From the NCBI GenBank assembly GCA_902141825.1, contig CABFPG010000012.1, forward strand, positions 1-64,000: DNA of 64,000 bases, in the 5' to 3' direction. The notes beneath the pieces are model-generated. The model saw only the letters and a program-made list of their open reading frames with translations. It was not told the DNA's origin and made no database searches. Of the stretch, positions 8,422 to 19,397 are shown piece after piece; positions within the stretch are counted from its first letter, which is position 1, and each line of letters opens with the position of its first letter. Source of the stretch: Thalassocella blandensis (lineage in GTDB: Bacteria; Pseudomonadota; Gammaproteobacteria; Pseudomonadales; Cellvibrionaceae). Position numbers and translations under genes: made by a program.

Positions 8422-9354
8422 ATGACCAACAAATTAGAGCAACTCAAGCAATTTTCAGATGTAGTTGCCGATACGGGCGATATTGAAGCCATCAAAAAAT
8501 ATCAGCCGCTGGATGCCACCACCAACCCTTCTCTACTGTATAAAGCCGCTCAATTGGAAGGCTATTCCGGTTTAGTCAGCAGCGCAATTTCCGGTGCAGA
8601 CAATGTGGCAGACGCCTGCGACGCATTAGCAGTGGCTATTGGTGGGGAAATTTTGAATGTGGTTCCGGGCAAAGTATCGACTGAAGTGGATGCACGTTTG
8701 TCATTCGATACAAAAGCCAGTGTGGAAAAAGCGAAAAAGCTGATTGGTATGTACGAAGCTGCGGGATTCAGTAAAGATAGAATCCTGATTAAACTGGCAT
8801 CTACCTGGGAAGGAATTCGCGCAGCTGAAATCCTGCAAAAAGACGGCATTAACTGTAACCTGACTCTTCTTTTCTCCTTTAATCAGGCCGCAGCCTGTGC
8901 CGATGCTGGTGCATTTTTAATATCCCCATTCGTTGGCCGTATTCTGGATTGGTACAAAGCCAATACCGATAAAAAAGAATATGCCAAGTTCGAAGATCCT
9001 GGTGTGCAATCTGTCACTAAGATTTACAACTATTACAAGCAACACGGTTATGACACTGTTGTAATGGGCGCAAGCTTCCGCAACACCGATGAACTGGAAG
9101 CACTGGCCGGCTGTGACCGTTTAACTATCAGCCCTGCTCTGCTGGGCGAATTGGAACAGGACAACGGCACGCTTGAGCGCATTCTTTCTCCAGAGAACAA
9201 AGGGGAAGCCATCGCTAAGCTTAGCGAAAGCGAAGCGCAGTTCCGCTATACCTTCAATGACGATGCCATGGCCACTGAAAAACTGGCTGAAGGTATTCGT
9301 AATTTTGTAAAAGACCAGGTTAACCTTGAAAACCTTCTTAAACAGCGAGTGTAG
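8422..9354 (+). CDS. tal: Transaldolase
   Basis: The product exchanges dihydroxyacetone units between sedoheptulose-7-phosphate and glyceraldehyde-3-phosphate in the pentose phosphate pathway. It has 310 residues, close to the E. coli TalB length of 317. Signatures are [15 protein letters not shown] near the N-terminus and [18 protein letters not shown], with the Schiff-base lysine. ATG 8422 has GGAGCGAG upstream; a longer frame from 8323 lacks family similarity. The next gene starts two bases after the stop, implying coupled translation. Confidence 0.95.
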   Translation: MTNKLEQLKQFSDVVADTGDIEAIKKYQPLDATTNPSLLYKAAQLEGYSGLVSSAISGADNVADACDALAVAIGGEILNVVPGKVSTEVDARLSFDTKASVEKAKKLIGMYEAAGFSKDRILIKLASTWEGIRAAEILQKDGINCNLTLLFSFNQAAACADAGAFLISPFVGRILDWYKANTDKKEYAKFEDPGVQSVTKIYNYYKQHGYDTVVMGASFRNTDELEALAGCDRLTISPALLGELEQDNGTLERILSPENKGEAIAKLSESEAQFRYTFNDDAMATEKLAEGIRNFVKDQVNLENLLKQRV

Positions 9355-9356
9355 TA

Positions 9357-9833
9357 GTGCTAGCAAAAATCAAATCGTTCTTTGAACAAAGCACTTCGCT
9401 GGATTCCAGCACAATAAACGCAGAGATCGAGGCGCATCAGCGCCTCGCCTGCGCGGCACTGTTAATTGAAGTGGCGATTATTGATCAGGAATTTGACGAT
9501 AGCGAACTGCAAAAATTAAGTGAAATTTTGGAACAGCAATTTGATATTTCTGCCGAAGACAGTGATGAATTAATTCGCGTGGCTAAAATCGAGTGCGAAG
9601 AGTCCACGTCCATGTACCAGTTCACGCAACTGGTCAACAAGTACTGCAGCAACGAGAACAAGTTTTCTTTGCTGACCGGCATGTGGCAAATTGCCTTTGC
9701 TGATGGCGAGCTGGACAAATACGAAGAATATATTATCCGTAAAGTCGCCGACCTGATCCATTTAGGCCACGGTGAATTCATTCGAGCCAAGCATCACGCT
9801 AAGCAATTAACGTCAGGGAAAGCATTTCGCTGA
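9357..9833 (+). CDS. TerB-like helical protein
   Basis: The 158-residue protein begins with GTG two bases after the tal stop. It fits the TerB/DjlA N-terminal fold: LACAALLIEVAIIDQEFDDS and later MWQIAFADGELDKYEEYIIR, each with the acidic, metal-binding D-x-E/D pattern of this family. Such proteins are cytoplasmic, all-helical, and often linked with membrane stress; the role here is not known. Co-transcription with tal is likely from the spacing. Confidence 0.8.
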   Translation: MLAKIKSFFEQSTSLDSSTINAEIEAHQRLACAALLIEVAIIDQEFDDSELQKLSEILEQQFDISAEDSDELIRVAKIECEESTSMYQFTQLVNKYCSNENKFSLLTGMWQIAFADGELDKYEEYIIRKVADLIHLGHGEFIRAKHHAKQLTSGKAFR

Positions 9834-10128
9834 ATACCCTGACCGGGAGCCCTCGGTGCTTTCCTCTCGCAGCTCTCCTCTCTGAGCGTTCCTTTCGGTG
9901 TTTTCCTTTCAGTGCTCTCCTTTCAGCGCTCAATTCTCAGTACTCTCCTCTTTGCCCCCGTCTCACGTGTTTTTTACCACGTTCAGTAAGACTCTCGATG
10001 CTATCCATGATAGTCCTGCGTCACTTACAGCCCTGTGCAGCCTGTTCTGCCACTAGTAGAACCATGTCGTCATTTTGAGTCTACACTTTATTGAGTAACC
10101 ACTCAGAAAAAAGAGGTAGCGGGCAAAT
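9834..10128. other. Low-complexity intergenic stretch
   Basis: From about 9850 to 9960 degenerate copies of a phrase like CTCTCCTTTCAGTGCT recur with a period of roughly 18-20 bases. No gene is visible. The promoter of the HDOD gene should lie in the last 150 bases, but I cannot pick boxes with confidence. A ribosome site AAGAGGTAG lies at about 10111. Confidence 0.5.
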
Positions 10129-11109
10129 ATGGCGCTTAATATAACAAAAGTGTTTTCAAAGGGAGAGTCTAAAAAGGATACAGGTAAAATTGAAGTTAAA
10201 GAGCCCGCCTCATGCTCACTCAATGCCCTTCAGGAAATCTACTTCTTCTATCTCTTTCCTAAAAACACAGAAAGTAAGCTCACGGTTCCGCAAAAGCTCG
10301 TACTGGACATGGTGAAAACCGACCTGCAAAAAAAGGAAGTCCGGCAAAAAGCGGTACCACGCCTGCCCACGGTTATTCCCAAATTGCTTCGCAGCCTGCG
10401 CGACCCGGACAGCTCTGTGAAAGACTATGTCGAGATCGTCAATAAAGATCCGGTCATGAGTGCTGCCGTGTTAAAGCTGGCCAACAGCGTATATTTCAAC
10501 CCTATTTTTAAACGTATAGATGATATTGAACGCGCGGTGGTTAAACTCGGTATAGATGGCCTGCGCTCGGTTCTGTCCGCCGCGGTCATGCAGCCTATCA
10601 TTCAAAAAGATTCGGCGTATTTTTCGCAAACCGGGCAAAAAATGTGGCTCCATTCGCTGAATACCGCCGTGGCTTGCGAGATTATTGCCGAACATCGCCA
10701 AATGGAGCGCTTTAAAGTGTATGTCATGGGCCTGGTGCACGACATAGGGAAAACCACGATTTTTAGCGCACTGTGCAAGCAGTTCAAACAAAACGGTGAA
10801 GAGGTGAAGCCCGGCTACAATGCTTTCGTGCCACTAATGAAAGTACTGGGACCGGCTGTGAGCTACTGGATTGCCAAAGATTGGGATTTGCCGAAAGACA
10901 TCTGTACCGCACTGGCCGAACAAACCAATATTCAGTCGGGCTCTAAAGTAAGCCCGTTTGCGCACCTGCTGTTCCAGGCGAACGTCGCCGCAGAAGCTTA
11001 CGTCACGCTGCGCAACCAGAGCGAACCCCTGGCTATGAAATTGTTGGAAGAACTGGATTTACCTTCCGACTTATATGAAAAGCTCGATCAATTGTCACGA
11101 GAGGTATAA
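10129..11109 (+). CDS. HDOD domain protein
   Basis: The 326-residue product has an HDOD (metal-dependent phosphohydrolase-like output) domain from about residue 75: LPTVIPKLLRSLRDPDSSVK, DPVMSAAVLKLANSVYF, KLGIDGLRSVL, then VMGLVHDIGKTTIF, where the HD pair is retained. HDOD proteins act in signalling and cell regulation, usually without proven catalysis. The N-terminal 70 residues are not recognised. A zinc-ribbon gene follows 17 bases later, probably in the same transcript. Confidence 0.85.
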   Translation: MALNITKVFSKGESKKDTGKIEVKEPASCSLNALQEIYFFYLFPKNTESKLTVPQKLVLDMVKTDLQKKEVRQKAVPRLPTVIPKLLRSLRDPDSSVKDYVEIVNKDPVMSAAVLKLANSVYFNPIFKRIDDIERAVVKLGIDGLRSVLSAAVMQPIIQKDSAYFSQTGQKMWLHSLNTAVACEIIAEHRQMERFKVYVMGLVHDIGKTTIFSALCKQFKQNGEEVKPGYNAFVPLMKVLGPAVSYWIAKDWDLPKDICTALAEQTNIQSGSKVSPFAHLLFQANVAAEAYVTLRNQSEPLAMKLLEELDLPSDLYEKLDQLSREV

Positions 11110-11126
11110 CACCCGCGGAGGCGACG

Positions 11127-11663
11127 ATGGCCAACGACCAACACCAACAAAAAGATAAACAGGAAGACGCTCACAGCAACGAGCACATTGCCGATATTTA
11201 TGAAAAACTGGCAGAACGTGCGCACCAGATCTTTAGGGACTCCAGTGAAAAAACGCTCGCGAGCCTGGAAGTTGCGATTGAAAAAGCACGGGAAGGCTTA
11301 GTCAAAGCCGGAGAAATATCCCAATCAGAAAGTCAGCGCCTCAAAGAATACTTGCGCCGAGACATAGAACAAGGCGCTAAATATTTCGATACGTTTAAAG
11401 AGCAAGCATCAGAAAAACTTCAGCCCGGTCGCGTACGAGCAAACCTTCTGGATCTCACTTCCACGCTGGCGCACAGTGCCAGTCACCTGTTTGATAAGCT
11501 CGGCGAATGGGCCGACAGCACTGCAAGCTATCACACTGGGCAGGTGACAGGCCCGGGCACTTTAATGTGCAGACATTGCAGTAAAGAAATGAATTTTAAA
11601 AAGAGTGGTAATATTCCGCCGTGCCCGAGCTGCAAAAAAACTGAATTCCGACGTATTAAGTAA
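11127..11663 (+). CDS. Zinc-ribbon protein of the DUF1451/YbeL family
   Basis: The 178-residue protein has a hydrophilic helical N-terminal part with repeated Glu/Lys/Ala segments (residues 20-125) and a C-terminal zinc ribbon made of CRHCSKEM and CPSCKKTEFRRI. This is the DUF1451 (YbeL) layout; the function is unknown. GGAGGCGACG before the ATG is a strong ribosome site. It is convergent with the phosphodiesterase gene, with ten bases between stops. Confidence 0.85.
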   Translation: MANDQHQQKDKQEDAHSNEHIADIYEKLAERAHQIFRDSSEKTLASLEVAIEKAREGLVKAGEISQSESQRLKEYLRRDIEQGAKYFDTFKEQASEKLQPGRVRANLLDLTSTLAHSASHLFDKLGEWADSTASYHTGQVTGPGTLMCRHCSKEMNFKKSGNIPPCPSCKKTEFRRIK

Positions 11664-11673
11664 AACTAATTAG

Positions 11674-12405
11674 CTATCCGGCTTTTAATCGTTGCACGTC
11701 TACAAAATTCCAGCTTTCGATGTATTGCACACCTCGCCCGTGCCAATACTCGGCTTCCTGGCGATCGGTAATGTCATACAAAAACCAACTCCAGTTCCCC
11801 AGCCACAGAAACTGATCACGTGTAAGTTTTGCCACATCGTAGGCTAGAATTTCCGGATTCAACGTCAAGGCCTGCTGTTTGACTTCGTCATTGTATGCAT
11901 CCAACACCCACCCAATGGGCAAGTGACTGGAGCGCTTCACCATACTCAATACTTGCGCATCAAATGAAATAATCTTTCTGCGATCGCCCAGACAGGTGGA
12001 AGCTTTAAGGACATTCGCCAGCATCGCCTCCCGTCCATAGAATTCCAGAGACTCCTGTTTCAGTTCAATAAAAACACTGCAGGGATATTGTTTTAGCGCC
12101 AGGCACACATCTTCGAGGCTGGCGATATAAGTAGGATTAAATGTTTCACCAAATCGCTGAGGTTCATGCGCGCTGATCTTCGTCAGTTGCTCCGCCGTAT
12201 AATCCCAAACATTTCCAGTAGCCGCAGTAACTCGCTCCAGCGTTGCATCATGAAAAACCACGGGGACGCCATCGCTGCTGATTTGCACATCCAGCTCGAC
12301 GGCAGCCGCTCCTGCACGCGCCGCTTCGACCAAGCCTAACAAGGTGTTTTCTGGAAAGCGATGCGGAAATCCACGGTGACCAACAACGGTGTATTCAACC
12401 TTCAT
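11674..12405 (-). CDS. Glycerophosphodiester phosphodiesterase family protein
   Basis: The 243-residue product begins MKVEYTVVGHRGFPHRFPEN. The GHRG and PENT elements, together with AAVELDVQISSDGVPVVFHD (E-x-D metal site and catalytic His), define the GDPD TIM-barrel family, which hydrolyses glycerophosphodiesters to glycerol-3-phosphate and an alcohol. FIELKQES supplies the next metal ligand. No signal peptide is seen, so it is likely cytoplasmic. The longer frame from 12552 has no family similarity; AGGACAC precedes ATG 12405. Confidence 0.9.
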   Translation of the reverse strand: MKVEYTVVGHRGFPHRFPENTLLGLVEAARAGAAAVELDVQISSDGVPVVFHDATLERVTAATGNVWDYTAEQLTKISAHEPQRFGETFNPTYIASLEDVCLALKQYPCSVFIELKQESLEFYGREAMLANVLKASTCLGDRRKIISFDAQVLSMVKRSSHLPIGWVLDAYNDEVKQQALTLNPEILAYDVAKLTRDQFLWLGNWSWFLYDITDRQEAEYWHGRGVQYIESWNFVDVQRLKAG

Positions 12406-13029
12406 ATAACATGTGTCCTGCGCAAATATAAAACCCGAGGGAAGCTCTGATGCAACAAAAAAGAATATCCTGGTATTACCTTGCCCGGCCTTGATGACCG
12501 TAGCGACTTCATCGAAAATGACGCGAAGTTTCGTGTCGCTCTGTTTCAGCATACTCCGAAAAACCGTACAAAATAAAGTACTTTTTAAGACATTTTTAGC
12601 GACTTTTTTCGGCGTGATAGTTCTGTGAAATATGGACCTTAAGCCAGGTCTAACACCTGTGGAATGCGGTACAGATCTGGCAAAAAACCAAGCGCTTTTT
12701 TTGCCATTTCAGGTAGCGTTAAGATCGTTTTGCACGGACTCATGCCTTTTTGCAGGAAGGAAACCCGATGATGGCTCTCGGGTGTTGTTAGCGGTGGCCA
12801 AATGCTTTTATGAGCAATTTTTTAAGAGTTTCTTTGTGACTTTATCTTTGTGACTTTACCTCTGTGACTCTACTTCTATTGCTCTACATCTATGGCTCTG
12901 CTTTTGCGTGTTTGCTTTTTACGGATTACTGATAACCGATTACTGGTTACTGATAACCGACAACCGACTGGCAGTTCAATGCCAGTCCATAATATAGTTC
13001 TACACGTTTACAGAAATACCCCTGGTAAT
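12406..13029. other. Intergenic region with degenerate short repeats
   Basis: No credible gene. At about 12828-12900 a phrase close to TTTGTGACTTTATC is repeated with decay (TTTGTGACTTTA, CTCTGTGACTCTA, CTTCTATTGCTCTA, CATCTATGGCTCTG). At about 12918-12970 GATTACTGATAACCG-like units recur. Such stretches also occur at about 9.9 kb and may be slipped-strand products. Confidence 0.5.
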
Positions 13030-13794
13030 TTAGCGGGGAAAACGACTCTCACCGGGAATGTCGAGTGTATAACTGTCTTTGGGTAACACAACCTGCAGAT
13101 TGTGTTGACGAAACACCTTGACGTCTTCCTCAGTAGTGTAATGATAAAACCACATTTGCTGGATTTTTTCTTGCGTATATTCACGCAAAATATCATCAAT
13201 ACCAGTATGAGAAGGATTTCCTATCGTTGTGCAGTCATGGAAGATTTTTGTAACAGGACTTATCTGGTTGATAAGTTCGGGCACGGGACGCGTATCGCCG
13301 GTATAAAAGAAGGTATCTTTCACCCCTAAGCCAAATGCTGTATTCGGCGCGTGATGCCTGACCGCATCCACGTGAAATACCACATCTGCAAAATAAAAGG
13401 TGTCCAGTACCGGGATCATTTGAAAGGCATCCCAGAAGTTCGTCCCCCCTTCTGCCAGAGGTGATGGATAACTGGCAACGCGCAATTGCAGCAAGTGAAC
13501 AATGGCCGATGGAACAAACACTTTGGGGCGAATCTTGCGGCTGTTTGAGAATAAACAACGTATGAAAAAATTTTCGAAGTCTCCCACATGATCCAAATGG
13601 CAGTGTGTAATGAATATTGCATCGGGCAAACAATCGTAGTGCTCGACAAAGCGATGCAAGGTGCCCGGCCCGCAGTCGATCAACAATTTTTGATCTTCCA
13701 CTTCAACAACCGCTGATGCGTGGCCAATACCCTGCTGACTAGCGCCGCCAACACCTAAAAATCTCACTGACAATTGTTGTATTGATTTATCCAT
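13030..13794 (-). CDS. Metallo-beta-lactamase-fold hydrolase (RNase Z-like)
   Basis: The 254-residue protein carries the MBL signature THCHLDHVGDFENF, preceded by LLIDCGPGT and followed by GDTRPVPELI and a late FYHYTT histidine. The order of these motifs resembles RNase Z/ElaC-type and related MBL proteins, but exact substrates cannot be told. No signal peptide. The start at 13794 follows GCAGGTGG by six bases; a frame from 13839 would add 15 residues without support. Confidence 0.82.
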   Translation of the reverse strand: MDKSIQQLSVRFLGVGGASQQGIGHASAVVEVEDQKLLIDCGPGTLHRFVEHYDCLPDAIFITHCHLDHVGDFENFFIRCLFSNSRKIRPKVFVPSAIVHLLQLRVASYPSPLAEGGTNFWDAFQMIPVLDTFYFADVVFHVDAVRHHAPNTAFGLGVKDTFFYTGDTRPVPELINQISPVTKIFHDCTTIGNPSHTGIDDILREYTQEKIQQMWFYHYTTEEDVKVFRQHNLQVVLPKDSYTLDIPGESRFPR

Positions 13795-13960
13795 ATCATC
13801 CACCTGCTCTGCTCTTTCTATCGTCACGCTCAGATTCATCTTTCCGTTTTATTGCTACATTTATGTGGTTTATTTTCTGTGGTTTACTTAATGCCGTTTA
13901 CTTCGTGCTGTTTACAGTGAGTCATCGAACTCAATTACTGCATTCAACTATGTACACTGG

Positions 13961-14818
13961 CTACCAAAACTCCATTCCTAAACTTTGCACGTAGTTTTGG
14001 TAATTTCCTTTAAAGCCCCGCGCTACAGCTTCTAAAAAATCCTGATTTAGTGTCTGTTTTTCTTCGATTTGAGCAATGACTTTCCGCCGAAAATCCTGCG
14101 TTTGAAATCCCAGGCCATCCCCTTTCAATCTATCCAAAGTATGGGCATAGGCCTGAACAAATAAATCTTCAGCGCCGGCAGCATGACACATACTTTGATT
14201 GTGCACCCGGTACTCATGCAAAGCGGAAGCAATAAAACACGCATGTCCGGCCTGCTCCAGAGCTCTTAAGTTAAAAAGAGTATCTGCCCCTCGCACAACA
14301 TCTTCATCCCATTCGCGCGAAATAATGTCGCGGTGAAAGATAAAAAGTAACGGCACTAAACATTTTCTGAATTCGTCGAATCCAAACGCTTGATCACCCG
14401 GCAGTGATATTACCGGGTTGTTACTGGATGCAATAGCGCCGGTGACATTCACATTATCCAGGGCCAAGCCTGTGTCCCCTGCGGCCGCTACCAGTGTTTC
14501 AAGGCGTGCCGGGTAATACACGTCATCAGCGTCAAGCGGCGCAATCCACTCCCCGAGTGCCATACGTAAACCAATATTGCGTGCGTGATTGGGCCCGGAT
14601 TGATGTCTTTCTGTTACGGCGAACCTAATTCGCTCATCGAGCATTTGCTGCTGTTGCAGAATATGCGCGTAGTCCCTGCCGTCATCCGCAATAATAATCA
14701 GCTCCCAATTTTGCAGGCTTTGCTGCCTGACAGAATTTACCGCCTCAGCAATAAAGGCTTCAGCATTAAATGCCGGCATGAGAATGGTAACTAGACCTGG
14801 TGTAATCTTTTTTTGCAC
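13961..14818 (-). CDS. Family 2 glycosyltransferase
   Basis: The 285-residue protein starts with the GT-A nucleotide-sugar fold: VTILMPAFNAEAFIAEAVNS, then WELIIIADDG, GPNHARNIGLRMALGEWIAP and LDADDVYYP, where DADD is the metal-binding DXD motif. No membrane segment follows, so it is probably a cytoplasmic or peripheral enzyme making a surface polysaccharide. It stands alone between the MBL gene and purL, so the acceptor is unknown. Confidence 0.85.
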   Translation of the reverse strand: MQKKITPGLVTILMPAFNAEAFIAEAVNSVRQQSLQNWELIIIADDGRDYAHILQQQQMLDERIRFAVTERHQSGPNHARNIGLRMALGEWIAPLDADDVYYPARLETLVAAAGDTGLALDNVNVTGAIASSNNPVISLPGDQAFGFDEFRKCLVPLLFIFHRDIISREWDEDVVRGADTLFNLRALEQAGHACFIASALHEYRVHNQSMCHAAGAEDLFVQAYAHTLDRLKGDGLGFQTQDFRRKVIAQIEEKQTLNQDFLEAVARGFKGNYQNYVQSLGMEFW

Positions 14819-14954
14819 GGCTTGCTTGCGATTCCTTGTTTAGCAGAAGTTGGTATTTGCTACGTGTGTGCTTTGAGGTTTAGTACGCTCTTGGGTTTAG
14901 CGTGCTCGGCAGCTTTAGCAATTGCTCTCTTACTATACGATTTAAGGATTATTT

Positions 14955-14990
14955 TGCAAAAAAAAAGCACATAAAGATGTGCTTTTTTCA
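14955..14990 (-). terminator. Terminator after purL
   Basis: AAAAGCACA pairs with TGTGCTTTT around a TAAAGA loop, with A and T runs on both sides, about 35 bases after the purL stop codon. Confidence 0.75.
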
Positions 14991-15024
14991 CCAAACGACT
15001 ACGACTTTGTGGTTTTCGTGTTAA

Positions 15025-18000
15025 TTAATCCACGAAACGACGTGCATTTCTAAACATGCGCATCCATGGTCCATCTTCACCCCATGCAGCGTCACCTTTG
15101 TTATCTGGGGCCCAGGAGTTCACCACTGTGCGGAAAACACGCTCTGGATGCGGCATCATGATAGTGGCACGACCATCCAGCGAGCTTAAACCGGTGATGC
15201 CTGCGGGTGATCCGTTAGGGTTAGCGGGATACGTGGATGCAACATTTAGCTGGTTGTCCAGGAAGCGCATGGCCACCGTACCGCTGGTGTTAGTCGCCGT
15301 AAACGCGGCCTCATTGGCAAACTCTGCTTGCCCTTCACCGTGCGCTACGGCAACAGGAAAATGCGAGCCCGCCATATCTTTTAATAGAACAGAAGGTGAC
15401 TCTTCAATTTTTATCAAGCTAAACCGCGCTTCAAACTGTTCAGACAGGTTTTTCACAAAATGCGGCCAGTGTTCTGCACCTGGAATTAACGTTTTCAAAT
15501 TGGACATCATTTGACAGCCGTTACACACACCTAAACTGAACGTGTCTTCACGTGTAAAAAACTGTTCAAATTGATCCCTTGCTTGAGCGTTAAATAAGAT
15601 GGTTTTCGCCCATCCCTCACCAGCGCCAAGCACATCTCCGTAAGAGAATCCGCCACAAGCGACCAGACCTTTAAACTCATCGAGTGAACGTCGCCCTGCC
15701 AGAATATCACTCATGTGAACATCAACAGCACTGAAAGTCGCACGATCAAACGCCGCGGCCATTTCAACGTGACTGTTAACACCCTGCTCACGCAATATTG
15801 CCACTTTCGGTTTTGCACCCGTGTTAATGTAAGGCGCGCAGATATCTTCGTTGATATCAAAGCTTAAATGAGCCGATAGGCCGGGATTGTCTTGCGCTAT
15901 CGCATCAAATTCCTGCTGAGCGCATTCCGGGTTATCCCGCAATTTTTGAATGTGATAACTGTTAAGGCTCCACAGTTGTTGCAGCTCGGATCGCTGTGCT
16001 TGATAAACAGAGTCGCCTTGGTACTGAATTTCAATCTGATCTCCGTCGACCGCTGTACCAATCACGTGAACCAATTCGCCAAGTCCCTGATCAGCAAAAA
16101 TAGTCTGCACCGCGGCAAAGTTTTCCTGACTAACCTGTACAACCGCACCCAGTTCTTCGTTAAACAGGTTGGCTTTAAGATCCTCGCCTATCGCATCGAA
16201 TGCGATATTCAATCCACAATGGCCAGCAAAACTCATCTCCGCCAAAGTTGCAAACAAACCGCCGTCACCTTTATCGTGGTAAGCCATTAGCAATTCTTTA
16301 GCATGACAGGCTTGCATAGCATCAAAAAAGCCTTTCAATTGGCTGGCACTGACCACGTCGGCACTTTCGTCACCAAATTGATTATAGGCCTGCGCAAAGA
16401 TAGAACCCCCCATGCGATTCTTGCCTTCACCAAGATCGATATACAGCAGCACATTATTCGCTTCCGGTTTCACCTGTGGCGTTAACGTACGACGGACATC
16501 CACGACTGGAGAGAAGGCCGAAATTACCACTGACATCGGGGCGGTTACCGCCTTATCCTGACCTTCGTCCTGCCAGGCTGTACGCATGGACATGGAATCC
16601 TTCCCAACCGGAATGGTAATCCCTAGCGCGGGACATAAATCCATGCCTATCGCTTCCACTGTGCGATACAGTTTTTCATCTTCACCGGGGTGCCCTGCTG
16701 CGCACATCCAGTTTGCCGACAATTTAATATCTTTAATATCACCAATGTGCGCCGCTGCAATATTGGTAATGGCTTCACCCACCGCCAATCGACCCGAAGC
16801 CGGTGCATTAATCAACGCAACAGGTGTACGCTCGCCCATGCTCATTGCTTCACCGGCATACGTATCGTAAGCCGCGGTAGTAACTGCGCAGTCCGCAACT
16901 GGCACCTGCCACGGTCCTACCAGCTGATCTCGAGCAATCTGCCCGGTAACCGATCGATCGCCAATAGAGATTAAAAACATTTTGCTGGCCACCGCCGGAT
17001 GCTGAATCACACGCTCCGCCGCTTCTTTTACGTCAATGCTGGCGTAATCAAAAGCCGGAGTGTCATATTCGCGCTTTTCAGCCGTGCGATGCATTTTAGG
17101 CGGCTTACCAAACAATACCGACATTGGCAGATCAACCGGCTTAGCATCAAAGTGCGTATCGTTGACGATCAATGTCTTCTCACTAAGCGCCTCACCCACA
17201 ACCGCGTACGGGCAACGTTCACGCTGACAAATCGCTTCAAACTGAGCCAGTTTATTTTGCGGCACCGCCATCACATAGCGCTCTTGCGATTCATTACACC
17301 AGATTTCTAACGGCGACATTCCAGGTTCATCACAGGGAACATTACGCAATTCAAAACGCGCACCACAGCCGCCGTCTTTGGCTAATTCGGGAAACGCGTT
17401 AGATAAACCACCGGCGCCCACGTCATGGATAAATGCAATCGGGTTTTCATTTCCCAGCTGCCAACATTGGTCAATCACTTCCTGACAACGTCTTTCCATT
17501 TCCGGGTTTTGTCGTTGTACCGAAGCAAAATCCAGGTCTTCACTGGACGACCCCGAAGTTACCGAGGATGCTGCTCCACCGCCCAAGCCAATTAACATCG
17601 CCGGGCCACCGAGCACTACGAGTTGTGTGCCGGGTGAAAATTCAGTTTGTTCAATATGCTCTTCTTTGATATTTCCGTAGCCACCGGCCAGCATAATCGG
17701 CTTGTGATAACCACGTCTTTCGCCTGAGAAATCCTGTTCAAACGTTCTGAAGTAACCGCAAATATTTGGTCGACCAAACTCATTGTTAAAGGCGGCTCCA
17801 CCAATAGGGCCTTCAATCATAATATCCAGCGGCGATACAATACGATTTGGCTTGCCGTAATCCTGTTCCCAGGGCTGTTGGTACCCTGGAATCTGCAGGT
17901 TAGACACCGTAAAGCCGGTTAAGCCCACTTTGGGCTTGGACCCTTTACCTACAGCACCCTCATCTCGAATCTCACCACCGGCACCCGTACCAGCGCCGGG

Positions 18001-18903
18001 GAAAGGGGCAATTGCGGTTGGGTGATTATGCGTTTCCACTTTCATCAGCAGGTGTATGGCCTCCTGATGGTAGTGATATTCCTTTGTTTCGGGGTCAGGA
18101 TAAAAGCGGCCGGCTTCGGAGCCGACAACCACCGAGGCATTGTCTGCATAGGCCGATAAAACATTCTCTCCACCTAGTTCATAGGTGTTTTTAATCATTT
18201 TAAATAGAGAGCGTTCCTGATCTTCACCGTCGAGCGTCCAGCTCGCATTGAAAATTTTATGGCGGCAATGCTCCGAGTTCGCCTGCGCGAACATCATCAG
18301 CTCCACATCAATAGGGTCACGCTTAAGTTCGATAAACGCATCGGTAAGATAATCAATCTCATCTTCCGCCAAGGCCAGCCCCAAACGCTGGTTTGCGGCC
18401 ATAAGCGCATCACGCCCTTCGGTCAGAATGGGAACAGCGCTCATGGGTTTGGGAACTTCTACCTGAAACAGGACACTTGCTTCTTTTTCATTCGCCAACA
18501 CAGTTTCTACCATGCGATCGAAGAGCAATGTCGAAGCTTTTTCCACATTGGTAGCAGCCGGCAATAAATATCGGATGCCGCGTTCAATCCGTTTGATCTT
18601 GTTCAAACCCGCGTTGTGCGCGATGTCCGTTGCTTTTGAAGACCATGGCGAGATAGTGCCCGCGCGTGGGGTGACTATCAATTCAACAGCATTTTCTATA
18701 TTATGCCCGGCCGTTTTCGGGCCATAGGTTAGCAATTGAGCTAACACCGCGTGTTCTTCCTCTGAAAGATCACTGTGGGTGTCGACAAAATGTACATATT
18801 CAGCATGAATTTGAGAGACATTCAGTCCCAGTTCATTAAGTTCATGCAATAATTTTTGGATTCGAAATTCAGAAAGTGCTGGAGTGCCACGCAGTATAAG
18901 CAT
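15025..18903 (-). CDS. purL: Phosphoribosylformylglycinamidine synthase
   Basis: PurL converts FGAR, glutamine and ATP to FGAM in purine synthesis. From this start it has 1292 residues, the normal length of the large single-chain form. It has an N-terminal PurS-like part ([20 protein letters not shown]), the AIRS-like halves with [20 protein letters not shown] and [14 protein letters not shown], and a C-terminal class I glutaminase domain with [19 protein letters not shown] (catalytic Cys) and PHPERVFR. The frame is open upstream to 19026, but homologues begin at MLILRG. It is divergent from mltF, as in E. coli. Confidence 0.95.
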   Translation of the reverse strand: MLILRGTPALSEFRIQKLLHELNELGLNVSQIHAEYVHFVDTHSDLSEEEHAVLAQLLTYGPKTAGHNIENAVELIVTPRAGTISPWSSKATDIAHNAGLNKIKRIERGIRYLLPAATNVEKASTLLFDRMVETVLANEKEASVLFQVEVPKPMSAVPILTEGRDALMAANQRLGLALAEDEIDYLTDAFIELKRDPIDVELMMFAQANSEHCRHKIFNASWTLDGEDQERSLFKMIKNTYELGGENVLSAYADNASVVVGSEAGRFYPDPETKEYHYHQEAIHLLMKVETHNHPTAIAPFPGAGTGAGGEIRDEGAVGKGSKPKVGLTGFTVSNLQIPGYQQPWEQDYGKPNRIVSPLDIMIEGPIGGAAFNNEFGRPNICGYFRTFEQDFSGERRGYHKPIMLAGGYGNIKEEHIEQTEFSPGTQLVVLGGPAMLIGLGGGAASSVTSGSSSEDLDFASVQRQNPEMERRCQEVIDQCWQLGNENPIAFIHDVGAGGLSNAFPELAKDGGCGARFELRNVPCDEPGMSPLEIWCNESQERYVMAVPQNKLAQFEAICQRERCPYAVVGEALSEKTLIVNDTHFDAKPVDLPMSVLFGKPPKMHRTAEKREYDTPAFDYASIDVKEAAERVIQHPAVASKMFLISIGDRSVTGQIARDQLVGPWQVPVADCAVTTAAYDTYAGEAMSMGERTPVALINAPASGRLAVGEAITNIAAAHIGDIKDIKLSANWMCAAGHPGEDEKLYRTVEAIGMDLCPALGITIPVGKDSMSMRTAWQDEGQDKAVTAPMSVVISAFSPVVDVRRTLTPQVKPEANNVLLYIDLGEGKNRMGGSIFAQAYNQFGDESADVVSASQLKGFFDAMQACHAKELLMAYHDKGDGGLFATLAEMSFAGHCGLNIAFDAIGEDLKANLFNEELGAVVQVSQENFAAVQTIFADQGLGELVHVIGTAVDGDQIEIQYQGDSVYQAQRSELQQLWSLNSYHIQKLRDNPECAQQEFDAIAQDNPGLSAHLSFDINEDICAPYINTGAKPKVAILREQGVNSHVEMAAAFDRATFSAVDVHMSDILAGRRSLDEFKGLVACGGFSYGDVLGAGEGWAKTILFNAQARDQFEQFFTREDTFSLGVCNGCQMMSNLKTLIPGAEHWPHFVKNLSEQFEARFSLIKIEESPSVLLKDMAGSHFPVAVAHGEGQAEFANEAAFTATNTSGTVAMRFLDNQLNVASTYPANPNGSPAGITGLSSLDGRATIMMPHPERVFRTVVNSWAPDNKGDAAWGEDGPWMRMFRNARRFVD

Positions 18904-19397
18904 GTGTTGAAAGCGCCTCGGACCGTTGGGATTACTGGGGTGAGTCAAATTTAGGGGCGCCATTGTACTTGAATTTGGACTGAGAGATAAAACCTCAAAT
19001 TCAATTAATTTATGGGGGGCTGGCATAAATCCTGCTAAAACGGGCAGGCAGTCGCGTAAATCGAGTCGAAATCCGCATATTCGACCCCATATTTATCGAT
19101 TTAATGGCTTTATAAGCAAATTTTAACAGTGGAAGAAATTTTAAAACGGAAAGTTGGTAAAAATTCGCTGTAAAACTTTCAGCGCCGTTTATGGTCTGGA
19201 CTATGAAAAATTCATCTATGAAATAATTAGGCCAGAAATAAAGGGCTAGAGCCCGAAAAACGTGTACCTCTTCGCATTTTTTAGGAAAACTGTCGTTTGG
19301 TACACTAATATGTAGGTAGAAATACACTAGATGGCATGTAACGAACTGTGTATTATCGCCCAAACTTTGAACAGCAGCACATTTAAAGGTATTTAAA
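18904..19397. promoter_or_regulatory. Divergent purL-mltF intergenic region
   Basis: Almost 500 bases separate the two start codons. Promoters for both genes should lie here. TTGGTACACTAATATGTAGG near 19295 is a loose candidate, but no boxes stand out. I see no purine operator that I can defend. Open frames here on the minus strand are continuations or shadows. Confidence 0.35.

Noticed and set aside
12632-12853. 73-residue ORF between the phosphodiesterase and MBL genes
   Set aside because: No family features; it extends into the degenerate repeat region.
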